Source: Halosimplex aquaticum
GTDB lineage: Archaea; Halobacteriota; Halobacteria; Halobacteriales; Haloarculaceae
Direction: 5' to 3'
DNA length: 64,000 nucleotides
Assembly: GCF_028747785.1 (NCBI RefSeq)
Contig: NZ_CP118158.1
Location: 3,906,001-3,970,000 of the forward strand
This document shows, piece after piece, positions 43,150 through 50,316 of this stretch. The number at the start of each line of letters is the position of its first letter. Position 1 is the first letter of the stretch. The position numbers and the translations under genes are program-made. The notes beneath the pieces were generated by a model that ran no database searches, was not told the origin of the DNA, and saw nothing but the letters and a program-made list of their open reading frames with translations.

Positions 43150-43265
43150 CGCCCGCGCTAGGGATTTGAACCGATTAAGCCCGCCGGTTTCCGGTGCTGT
43201 TTCGCGCTCGATTCACTCCGTTCCGGCGCGCGCTGTCGCGCGCTTTCATGCGCGCGACGGGAACC
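43150..43265. other. Upstream region of lhr and left flank of repeat module A
   Basis: The minus-strand GGCTTAATCGG (about 43169-43179) is the likely TATA element for lhr (25 nt from the ATG). After it come GC-rich alternating runs (CGCGCGCTTTCATGCGCGCG) that start the dispersed repeat. A GGTTCAAATCC sequence on the minus strand looks like a tRNA T-arm but does not pair (see rejected list). Confidence 0.4.
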
Positions 43266-43399
43266 GTGCGAGGGATGAGCGACCGCAGGGAGCGAATCGG
43301 CTGGGGAGGTCCGTGGCTGTCTGCGGTGCCGGGCGGGGCGGTCGCGGTGCTGGGCGAGGCGGTTGCGGTGCTGTTCCTGGTGGACTGAAAGGGCGAGGC
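43266..43399 (+). repeat. Haloarchaeal intergenic repeat module (copy A)
   Basis: It begins GTGCGAGGGATGAGC, has a central CGGCTGGGGAGG and ends GGACTGAAAGGGCGAGGC, in the same order as the minus-strand copy at 17817-17701 but with a different middle. The run of G(C/T)GGTGCTG units inside is simple-sequence-like. No reading frame with haloarchaeal protein style is found. Confidence 0.55.
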
Positions 43400-43600
43400 G
43401 CGCGTGGCGGCGTAGCCGCCACGGCATGCGGAGGTCGGCGAAGCCGACCTCCCGGCTCGCGTTTATGTAGTCGTCTGAGCGGCCCCTATCCGAAGCGGCC
43501 GCAGGCCGCGAGGATATGCCGCTCAGCGACCGCGAGCGCGCCGAGGGCGTTCGACGCTCAACCGCCCTGAGATACCGAGTCTCCTGCTGTCATCGACCGC
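43400..43600. repeat. Hairpin cluster between lhr and the GNAT gene
   Basis: Three perfect or near-perfect small hairpins lie in series: TGGCGGC-gta-GCCGCCA (about 43409-43425), GAGGTCGGC-gaa-GCCGACCTC (43431-43451) and GCGGCC-gca-GGCCGC (43495-43509). A GTTTATGTAGT segment (43461-43471) between them resembles an archaeal TATA box. This could be a structured small RNA locus or part of the dispersed repeat. No protein is supported. Confidence 0.4.
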
Positions 43601-44161
43601 TCAGCCCTCGTCCGCTCCATCTAGCCACTCCTCGCGAAGCAGCCCGTACTGGACCATGTCGCGGTATTCGCCGTCGACGAACATGAACTTCCGGCGGCGG
43701 CCCTCCTGGGTGAACCCGAGGGACTCCAGCAGCCCGCGGGAGGCGTCGTTGTGGTCGAACGCGCCCGCACCGATCGCCGGCTTGTCGTACTCACGGAAGA
43801 GGCAGTCGACCACCAACCCCACGGCCTCTTTCCCGTACCCCTGTCCGTGGACCTCGGGGATCAGCCAGTAGCCGAGTTCCGGCCGGCGGTAGTGCATCTC
43901 CTCGGCGTTTACGGCGCCGATACGTCGGATCTCGTCCTCGTCGGGTTGGCCGGGTCCCGCGTCCTCGCCGTCGAGACAGACGAGAAAGCGGTCGGTTCCC
44001 CGCTCCTCGGAGACGTCCATCGCCTCCTGGTTCCGCAGGTAGCTACCGAGCGGGTAGCGGATCTCGGGATTCGCGCTCGCCCGCTGGAGGAAGGGGACGT
44101 CTTCCTCCTCGACCGAGCGGAGCGTGACGCGCTCGCCGCTGGCGATGCGTGCGCCTGGCAT
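43601..44161 (-). CDS. GNAT family N-acetyltransferase (RimJ/RimL type)
   Basis: A 186-residue protein starting at the ATG at 44161. The acetyl-CoA-binding signature is EVHGQGYGKEAV (motif A) and is followed by NDASRGLLESLGFTQEG (motif B), with the ERVTLRSVEEEDVPFL opening of the RimJ/RimL group. The acceptor could be a protein N-terminus or a small molecule. No operon partner is close. Confidence 0.9.
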   Translation of the reverse strand: MPGARIASGERVTLRSVEEEDVPFLQRASANPEIRYPLGSYLRNQEAMDVSEERGTDRFLVCLDGEDAGPGQPDEDEIRRIGAVNAEEMHYRRPELGYWLIPEVHGQGYGKEAVGLVVDCLFREYDKPAIGAGAFDHNDASRGLLESLGFTQEGRRRKFMFVDGEYRDMVQYGLLREEWLDGADEG

Positions 44162-44285
44162 GCGACACACGAGGGCGTCCCTGGGGCATCTGTCTTCCGG
44201 TCTCCGGGATAAAATCCGAGTTGTCGCCCGCCCTCCCGTGAGACGGCGGGCGAGACGAAATCGACGGAGCGTCGGCCGTCGGGCC

Positions 44286-44597
44286 TCAGGGGTCCGCTTC
44301 GCCGATGGCGCCCTCGCTGAGCGGTGTGAGGCGGACCGAATCGCCGGCGGCGACTTCGACGAGGAACCCCTGATATCGGAACGAGACTCGGCAGTCCGAG
44401 TCGCCGCTCCCGTCGAGGAGCGCGTCGAGGGCGTCGGTGTCGACGGTCCGCCCGAGCGGGTCGAGGGACTCGGGCTCGGTGTCTGTGAGTGCGGCGACGG
44501 CCCTGTAGACGGCGACGCTCGCTGACTCGGGCGCGACGGACTCCAGGTCGGCTTCGTACGCGTGGGGACTGTCGGCCCAGGCTCTCTGATTGATCAT
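44286..44597 (-). CDS. HalOD1 output-domain protein
   Basis: A 103-residue protein starting at the ATG at 44597. The C-terminal two thirds have the HalOD1 pattern (LDPLGRTVDTDALDALL, then GFLVEVAAGD). HalOD1 domains are haloarchaeal output modules that follow receivers or stand alone; their target is unknown. A TATA-like TAAATATC on the minus strand at 44652-44659 gives a short leader of about 30 nt. Confidence 0.88.
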   Translation of the reverse strand: MINQRAWADSPHAYEADLESVAPESASVAVYRAVAALTDTEPESLDPLGRTVDTDALDALLDGSGDSDCRVSFRYQGFLVEVAAGDSVRLTPLSEGAIGEADP

Positions 44598-44651
44598 GGT
44601 TCGGTGTGGTGGCGACGTCGTCCGCATCGCGCCGACGTTGACAAACAGCGA

Positions 44652-44659
44652 TATTTAGG
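44652..44659 (-). promoter_or_regulatory. TATA-like element of the HalOD1 gene
   Basis: TAAATATC on the minus strand lies about 58 nt before the ATG at 44597. It is well placed in an A/T island that is rare in this window. Confidence 0.5.
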
Positions 44660-44732
44660 TAAGTACCTGGCGTCTACATGATTAGGTGTCTGGCGGCACC
44701 CCGTTCGCGCCGCCCGCGCCGGAAGAGAGAAA

Positions 44733-44740
44733 TCCTTTTG
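44733..44740 (+). promoter_or_regulatory. TATA-like element of the DUF5785-like gene
   Basis: TCCTTTTG, after the purine-rich GAGAGAAA, is centred 28 nt before the ATG at 44765. This fits a leaderless transcript. Confidence 0.45.
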
Positions 44741-44764
44741 CGTGATTCGTCCGCACGTGGGGGT

Positions 44765-45064
44765 ATGGACTGGCCGCACGACCCCGACGGCGACGAGGGG
44801 AGCGAGGGGCGCCGCAAGTACGGGCAGGCGGTGCTCGCGAAGAAGATCGACGAGGACGAGGACTTCCCGCTGACCCAGTCGGAGTTCGTCGACGCCTACG
44901 GCGACCACCCGATCCGGATCGACTACCAGACGGTCGTCAGCGTCGCCGAGATCTTCGAGCACGTCGACCAGGAGGAGTACGAGGACTTCCCCGACTTCCA
45001 CAAGGCGGTCGGGGAGGCGCTCCGCGAGGCCGACTACTGGCCGTACCGCCTCGAACACGCCTGA
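44765..45064 (+). CDS. Small conserved haloarchaeal protein (DUF5785-like)
   Basis: A 99-residue acidic soluble protein starting at the ATG at 44765. It opens MDWPHDPDGDEGSEGRRKYG and has mixed helix and strand patterns with conserved Trp, Tyr and His residues (HPIRIDYQ, DFHKAVGEAL, DYWPYRL). I recall this as DUF5785, a family restricted to haloarchaea. Function unknown. Confidence 0.85.
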   Translation: MDWPHDPDGDEGSEGRRKYGQAVLAKKIDEDEDFPLTQSEFVDAYGDHPIRIDYQTVVSVAEIFEHVDQEEYEDFPDFHKAVGEALREADYWPYRLEHA

Positions 45065-45158
45065 ACGCGACGGCGACCCGTTCTCTCTGCCGACGCGTCT
45101 CTCGTTCCCGTGACGTTCTCCGAGTCGCCTGAGCGTCGACCGGTGGGTCGGCCGACCG

Positions 45159-45734
45159 CTACGCGTCGGCGGGCTCCCGCTCCTCGACGACCGGGTAGGC
45201 CGCGCGGTAGCCCCTCGCGCGCCCGAGCGCCCCGAGGACGGTCGCGAGCGGCCGCTGGACCGACAGCGGGAGGCCGGCGACGGCGAACTCCTCGCGGTAG
45301 GCGTCCGCGAGGACGGCGAACTGGAGCGGCCCGGGGAGACCGATCCGGGTCGCCCGCCCCGCGGCTGCCAGCCCGAACGTGGTCTCGAAGAACGTCTCGA
45401 CGTCCAGCGCGGGCGAGAGCGTGACGACCGCGTGCATCTCCTCGTCGCCGTCGTTCCACACCGTGTGGGCGGTCCCGGGCGGGACGGCGAACCGCGTCCC
45501 GGGCGTCGCCGTCCACTCGTCGCCGTCGGTCCGGACGCCCAGACGGCCCGACCGGACCTCGATCTGCTCGGTCTGGCGCGGGTGGCGGTGGTCGACCTTC
45601 CCGAGGCCGAACCCGCTGGGCCGGAGGACGTAGTCGAACGTTACCCGGTCGCCGCCCGTCTCCGCGGCGGTCTCTCGGAACTCGATTCGCTCCCCGGTCT
45701 CCGGGTTTTCGAGCGCCGTCCCTGGTCGCGTCAT
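45159..45734 (-). CDS. Cupin-domain protein
   Basis: A 191-residue protein. The cupin barrel (about 25-115) has the two motifs, HRHPRQTEQIEVRSGRLGV and VPPGTAHTVWN, with the His and Glu/Gln ligands of a metal site. A helical C-terminal extension of about 75 residues follows, common in haloarchaeal members. The substrate is not known. Confidence 0.87.
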   Translation of the reverse strand: MTRPGTALENPETGERIEFRETAAETGGDRVTFDYVLRPSGFGLGKVDHRHPRQTEQIEVRSGRLGVRTDGDEWTATPGTRFAVPPGTAHTVWNDGDEEMHAVVTLSPALDVETFFETTFGLAAAGRATRIGLPGPLQFAVLADAYREEFAVAGLPLSVQRPLATVLGALGRARGYRAAYPVVEEREPADA

Positions 45735-45895
45735 CGGCGGGAGTTGGCGACGGACGCGGATACGTGTCCGGTCAGCGCTATCCGGTCGGTCGTCGCTCGG
45801 CCCGGACGCGGCCGGCGTTCGGTCCCAACCGACCCCTGCACCTGCCCGGGTAGCGTTTAGGGGCTGTCCGCTCTTCCTCCGATCGAGAGCTTCTC

Positions 45896-46960
45896 GTGGC
45901 AGACTCGGACTCCGCGGACGAGGCGAGGGAGGTGACGGGCGCAGACCTGGTCGCCGAGAGCGCCGACAGCCTCCGCGAACGCGCCGGGGAGAACCGCGTC
46001 AAGCTCTGGCTGTTCATCGAGGCCGACCGCCGGCTGGTGGCCGCCGCCGCGGCGCTGTTCGTCTTCGGCTCCCTCGCGACGATCGGCGCCCTCGTCTCGA
46101 ACCCGATCGCGTTGCTCCGGTCGGGCGACCCGGTCGAGACGACGTTCCAGGCGCTGCTCGGCGCCATCATCACCGGCGTCACGCTCGTCGTGACGCTCAA
46201 CCAGCTCGTCCTCTCCCAGGAGTTCGGGACGATCGACCAGCAGCGCGACCGGTTCGACGCGACGATGTCCGTCCGCGAGTCCGTCGGCGACCACGTCGAC
46301 CCCGAGATCGCGCCGTCCGATCCCTCGCGGTTCGTCCGCTCGATCGTCTCCGCGGCCGCTGACGACGCCGACGCCGCTCGCGCGGCGACCCACGCGGGCA
46401 CCCCCGCGGACGCGAGCGCCGCGGTCGCCGCGCTCGCCGACGGCATCCGGTCCAACGCCGACGTCGTGACCGAACAGCTCGACGGCGCCTCCTTCGGGAC
46501 GTTCGACGTGCTGTCGGCCGCGCTGGACTTCAACTACTCCGCGAAAATCTACGAGGCCCGCCGGATCCGGGCCCGATACGCCGACGACCTGCCCGACTCG
46601 GCGGTCGACGCACTCGACGAACTGCTCGCGACCCTCGAACTGTTCGCTCCCGCTCGCGAGCACGTCAAGACGCTGCTCATCCAGTGGGAACTCATCGACC
46701 TCTCGCGGTACGTCCTCCTGAGCGCGGTCCCGGCGCTGATCGTCACGCTCTACATGCTACTGTTCCACGCCCCGGGGACGCCGGCCGACCCCGTCTTCGG
46801 CGTCCCGCTGGCCGTCTTCGTCGTCAGCGCCGCCGTCACGGTCGCGCTGGTCCCGTTCCTCGTCCTCCTCGCGTACATCCTCCGGATCGCCAGCGTGACC
46901 AAGCGCACGCTCGCCATCGGCCCGTTCACGATCCGCGACACCGCCGACACGAACGAGTGA
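45896..46960 (+). CDS. Membrane protein of unknown function (paralog of the protein at 34627)
   Basis: A 354-residue protein starting at a GTG at 45896. It has two helices near the N-terminus (about 40-62 and 78-105), a helical soluble middle (about 110-255) and two helices near the end (about 268-325). Shared signature with 34627-35787: LNQLVLSQEFG, EARRIR and ILRIASVTKRT followed by GPFT. It stands alone here, without a DUF389 partner. The function is unknown, but the paralogy is clear. Confidence 0.8.
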   Translation: MADSDSADEAREVTGADLVAESADSLRERAGENRVKLWLFIEADRRLVAAAAALFVFGSLATIGALVSNPIALLRSGDPVETTFQALLGAIITGVTLVVTLNQLVLSQEFGTIDQQRDRFDATMSVRESVGDHVDPEIAPSDPSRFVRSIVSAAADDADAARAATHAGTPADASAAVAALADGIRSNADVVTEQLDGASFGTFDVLSAALDFNYSAKIYEARRIRARYADDLPDSAVDALDELLATLELFAPAREHVKTLLIQWELIDLSRYVLLSAVPALIVTLYMLLFHAPGTPADPVFGVPLAVFVVSAAVTVALVPFLVLLAYILRIASVTKRTLAIGPFTIRDTADTNE

Positions 46961-47001
46961 GGCCGCGAGGCGCGATACCTCGCGGACCGGACCACCGGCG
47001 A

Positions 47002-48345
47002 TTACACGAGCTGGATGGTGTTGCCGTTCGACGTGACGTGCAGGTCCCGTCCGAGCTTGTACCCCTCGCTGGACGCGAGGTCGACGTACCCGGAGAAGCC
47101 GGCCATGTCCTGGTGGGCCGGGATGACGTGCTGGGGCTGGAGCGCGTCCAGCATCTCGTAGTGGCCCTCTTTCCGGAGGTGGCCCGAGACGTGGACGTCG
47201 TCGTAGATGCGCGCGCCCTGCATGCCGAGCAGCTTCTCGGACTGGTAGCGCTGGCCCTCGTTGGTCGGCTCCGGGATGACTCGCGCCGAGAAGATGACCT
47301 TGTCGCCGTCGTCGATCTGGTACGGCGTCTCGCCGCGGCCCATGCGGGTGAGCATTGCGCGCGGTTCGCCCTGGTGGCCCGTTACGACCGGCAGGAAGTT
47401 CTCCTTGCCCTCGTTCATGATGCGTTCGAACGCGCGGTCGACCGACTGGCGGTGGCCGTACATCCCCAGGTCGTCCGGGAACTCCACCGCGCCGATGCGC
47501 TCGGCGGTGCCGGAGTACTTCTCCATCGAGCGGCCGAGCAGGACGGGTTCGCGACCGATCTCCTCGGCGAACTCGACGAGCGAGGTGACCCGCGCGATGT
47601 GCGAGGAGAACGTCGTCGCGACGATGCCGCCGTCGTAGTCTTCGAGGCTCCGCATCACGTCGCGGAGGTGGCTCCGGGCGACTGACTCGCTCGGGGTTCG
47701 CCCCTTCTTGTTCGCGTTCGTGCAGTCCTCGATGTAACAGAGAACCCCGTTGTCCTCACGACCGATCTCGCGGAAGCGCTTCATGTCGATGGGGTCGCCG
47801 ATGACCGGCGTGTGGTCCATCCGCTTGTCGAGGCCGTAGACGATGGCGCCCTCGGGCGTGTGCAGGACCGGGTTGATCGCGTCGATGATCGAGTGAGTGA
47901 CGTTGACGAACTCCAGTTCGTTCTTGTCCCCGATCGACATCGTCTCGCCCGCGTCCATCTCGACGAGGTCGTTGCCGACCTCGAACTTGTCCTCGTCCTG
48001 GATCTCTTCTTTGACGAGTTCGAGCGTGAACGGCGAGGCGACGATGGGCGCGTCGTAGCGGTGGGCCAGCTTCGAGATGGCGCCGATGTGGTCGAGGTGG
48101 CCGTGCGTCGGCACGATGGCCTTCACGTCGCCCTCTAAGTCGGACATGACGCGGTCGTCGGGGATCGCGCCCATGTCGATCAGGTCGAGGCTGTGCATGC
48201 GCTCGGTTTGGACGTTGTCGTGGATCAGTACCTTCGAGAGGTTGAGGCCCATGTCGAAGACGACGATGTCGTCTCCGGCACGGACGGCCGTCATCTGGCG
48301 GCCGACTTCCTCGTAGCCGCCGATAGTTGCGATTTCGATTTCCAT
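47002..48345 (-). CDS. rnj: Ribonuclease J (beta-CASP metallo-beta-lactamase)
   Basis: A 447-residue RNase J starting at the ATG at 48345. Motif 2 is HGHLDH at 81-86 (zinc site). The beta-CASP region has [13 protein letters not shown], typical of archaeal RNase J, with [10 protein letters not shown] and the terminal PAHQDM. It degrades RNA 5' to 3', with preference for 5'-monophosphate ends. The promoter region lies about 160 nt upstream, and its leader holds a strong hairpin (see next entries). Confidence 0.94.
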   Translation of the reverse strand: MEIEIATIGGYEEVGRQMTAVRAGDDIVVFDMGLNLSKVLIHDNVQTERMHSLDLIDMGAIPDDRVMSDLEGDVKAIVPTHGHLDHIGAISKLAHRYDAPIVASPFTLELVKEEIQDEDKFEVGNDLVEMDAGETMSIGDKNELEFVNVTHSIIDAINPVLHTPEGAIVYGLDKRMDHTPVIGDPIDMKRFREIGREDNGVLCYIEDCTNANKKGRTPSESVARSHLRDVMRSLEDYDGGIVATTFSSHIARVTSLVEFAEEIGREPVLLGRSMEKYSGTAERIGAVEFPDDLGMYGHRQSVDRAFERIMNEGKENFLPVVTGHQGEPRAMLTRMGRGETPYQIDDGDKVIFSARVIPEPTNEGQRYQSEKLLGMQGARIYDDVHVSGHLRKEGHYEMLDALQPQHVIPAHQDMAGFSGYVDLASSEGYKLGRDLHVTSNGNTIQLV

Positions 48346-48437
48346 AGTGTGGGTCCGATCAGAGTGATCCCAGAACCCCTTGCAGAGTCCGCCAACGGAG
48401 GAGAGTCGGAGGTGAAACGGCACTTCGACGGCCGGAC

Positions 48438-48466
48438 GGGGCGGGCCGCTCGTCGCGGCCCGCCCC
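48438..48466 (-). other. Perfect 12-bp hairpin in the RNase J leader
   Basis: Arms GGGGCGGGCCGC (48438-48449) and GCGGCCCGCCCC (48455-48466) with a 5-nt loop. It lies about 93 nt upstream of the start codon and inside the predicted leader. Such a stable stem at a 5' end can block 5'-exonuclease attack, so it may serve feedback control of RNase J. Confidence 0.5.
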
Positions 48467-48529
48467 GAACGCACAGCCTTCCCGGGGATAACGCGTGTTT
48501 CGGTTACGTAGTGGTCCGCGCTCGCGACG

Positions 48530-48536
48530 TAAATAG
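48530..48536 (-). promoter_or_regulatory. TATA-like element of RNase J
   Basis: CTATTTA on the minus strand, the only clear A/T island upstream of the gene. It predicts a start site near 48507. Confidence 0.45.
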
Positions 48537-48743
48537 CCGACGGACCGAGTCTACCACCGCTCACCGACGTACGTTGCTTCCGGGGGTCGCCGACGCGGCC
48601 TGTCGTCGGTCGGCCCGGTAAGCGGTGGCGTCCGAGGACGGTTTGAACTCGTCAACCCCGACCGTGCCGTCCGGCTCGTCTCCGCCGCGTCTCCGAACCG
48701 TCCGGCTCGCTTCGCCGCGGTGTACTCCCTCGCGACATCCGCT

Positions 48744-48926
48744 TCAGGCGTCGTCGGCCGAGTCCTTGATGTCAGACAGCCGGTCGACGAGGTCGTCGGT
48801 CGAGGCCTCGGTCTCGAACGTGATCTCCCCCTCGTGGTCGTTCTCGTGGACGCTCACACCCTCGCCTTCGTCAGCGTCGACGCTCTGATCCTGTTGCTCG
48901 GATTCGTCGTAGCTTCCAAAACCCAT
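48744..48926 (-). CDS. Small acidic haloarchaeal protein (DUF5786-like)
   Basis: A 60-residue protein with MGFGSYDESEQ at the N-terminus, an acidic middle (HENDHEGEITFE) and a helical C-terminus (DLVDRLSDIKD). I recall this as DUF5786, a short haloarchaeal family. A GTTGTTTTTTCC element on the minus strand near 48950-48960 suggests a leaderless promoter. Function unknown. Confidence 0.85.
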   Translation of the reverse strand: MGFGSYDESEQQDQSVDADEGEGVSVHENDHEGEITFETEASTDDLVDRLSDIKDSADDA

Positions 48927-49134
48927 ACGTGATCGATCCCAACTCTCGCGGAAAAAACAACCGATAGCCGGTCGGGGACAGTCGAGAATCTGACCGGGGA
49001 CGGACGGCGGTGTCTCCCGGCCGGCTCACCGAGGAGCGGAATCGAAGACGAACGGGGGATCACAGACGGCATCCGACCTCCGAGTGCTGCCGGGCAATCC
49101 CACGCGGACAGCGCAGGCGGGCGCGTCGGAGTGT

Positions 49135-49815
49135 TCAGCGCGGTCGACGGGAGAACTCCTCAAATCGACCTCTCGCCGGCTCGTACTCGAGGTCCAGTGT
49201 CCCGTCCGATCCCGGCGCGACCCAGAGGATACCGTCGACTCGTTCGGCCAGCGCCGCCATCGTCTCCTCGTCGTGCGCGGTGTAGTCGACGCCGACGAGC
49301 GTGACGCCCGAATCGGTCCGGATCCCCGATATCTGCGCGAGCATCGAACACACCTGATCGGTCGGCACGGTCGCGAGGACCGGCGTGAGCGACCTGACCA
49401 GGAGGTGGCGCGCGCCCGTCGCCGGCGGACCGTCCGCGGACAGTTCGGTGAGCCCGACGACCAGCCGCTCCAGGTCGCCGGGAGACGGCGTGTAGACGGT
49501 CGGGACCTCCCCGGCTGGTGCGGCGATCGACTGCTGTCTCGACGACGTGTCGACCACGCCGAGTCGGGGGCTGTCTCCGTCCGGATACACGCGCTCGGCG
49601 GCTTCGACCGTCTCGCCGGCGCTCTCGGTCGTCGTGACGGCCAGTACCGCGTCGTCGGCGTCGCCGAGCCGAGAGACGATCTGAAAGCCGACGGCGTGGT
49701 GGGAGGGGTCGGTCGAACCCGCGACGAGAACGGTCGCCCCCGTCGAGAGACCCTGCGGGAGCGCGCCGACGGACCTCGGCTCACGCCCGCTCGACGAGTC
49801 GGGGAGGTCGGTCAC
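49135..49815 (-). CDS. RecA-superfamily-like haloarchaeal protein (DUF7504-like)
   Basis: A 226-residue protein starting at a GTG (49815). It has the order of strands of RecA/KaiC-like proteins: GATVLVAGST, then AVLAVTTTES, GVVDTSS, LLVRSLTPVL and TLVGVDYTAHDEE. The P-loop is absent (a GST-DPSHH stretch takes its place), so ATP binding is doubtful. Haloarchaea have many such proteins near signalling genes. It lies 3 nt downstream of a small zinc ribbon gene and must be cotranscribed with it. Confidence 0.8.
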   Translation of the reverse strand: MTDLPDSSSGREPRSVGALPQGLSTGATVLVAGSTDPSHHAVGFQIVSRLGDADDAVLAVTTTESAGETVEAAERVYPDGDSPRLGVVDTSSRQQSIAAPAGEVPTVYTPSPGDLERLVVGLTELSADGPPATGARHLLVRSLTPVLATVPTDQVCSMLAQISGIRTDSGVTLVGVDYTAHDEETMAALAERVDGILWVAPGSDGTLDLEYEPARGRFEEFSRRPR

Positions 49816-49818
49816 TGA

Positions 49819-50028
49819 TCAGTCGCTCCGGCGCCGCCGAGAGGCGTTCGACCGTCCCGCCAGTTGCGAGACCGTTCGATGCGGGTAGTAACGCGCCCCA
49901 CAGGTGTCACACCGGGCGATGCGAGCGCTGGACTGTCCGTCGGTCTCGATCGGCAGATCCGCGGTGAAGACGACGCGTTCGACGAGCGATGCCCCGCAGT
50001 CCGAACAGGGGAGGTCAGTTTCTCTCAT
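49819..50028 (-). CDS. Zinc-ribbon small protein
   Basis: A 69-residue protein starting at the ATG at 50028, with CSDCG near the start and CDTCGARYYPHRT in the middle, forming one zinc site, and a basic Arg-rich tail. It is coupled with the DUF7504-like gene (spacing 3 nt). Nothing suggests an enzyme. Confidence 0.75.
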   Translation of the reverse strand: MRETDLPCSDCGASLVERVVFTADLPIETDGQSSARIARCDTCGARYYPHRTVSQLAGRSNASRRRRSD

Positions 50029-50316
50029 GGGTGTGTGTGGCCGGTCCCGTCGGTGAGACCCAGGGCCCGCCATGAAAGGGTCGCATCCGGCACGGCGCAT
50101 CTCAGAGCAGTGCCATCGAGGGACGCCTCGCAGCGGTGGCGAACCGATGGGCGAACGAAGAACGGACCGGACGAAGTCCGCAGTACGACAGACCGTTTCG
50201 CTGTACGTCGTAAATATGTTTCGCTCAGTCGGTCCGTCCACGGCGGGTCAGATTCTCGTCCGATCGCAGGAAACCGGGACCGCCCGCTCAGTCGAAGCAG
50301 CCTATCTAGAGGCCGC
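50029..50316. other. Spacer between aCPSF1 and the zinc-ribbon gene; no supported gene
   Basis: On the minus strand ACATATTTACG (about 50209-50219) is a TATA-like element that would give the zinc-ribbon/DUF7504-like pair a leader of about 160 nt. A GACCCTTTCATGG (minus strand, near 50070) belongs to the same TGAAAGGG class seen in the dispersed repeats. Confidence 0.35.

Larger units (their letters stand above)
48346..48743. other. Leader and spacer upstream of RNase J; no gene seen
   Basis: No protein-like frame is present. The likely RNase J TATA element (minus-strand CTATTTA, 48530-48536) lies about 190 nt from the start codon, so a leader of about 160 nt follows. The stretch 48540-48743 beyond it is plain GC-rich spacer after the small DUF5786-like gene. 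Confidence 0.45.

Noticed and set aside
43157-43230. A GGTTCAAATCC on the minus strand upstream of lhr, like a tRNA T-arm
   Set aside because: The bases around it give no 5-bp T-stem, and no anticodon arm or acceptor stem can be drawn from the neighbouring bases.
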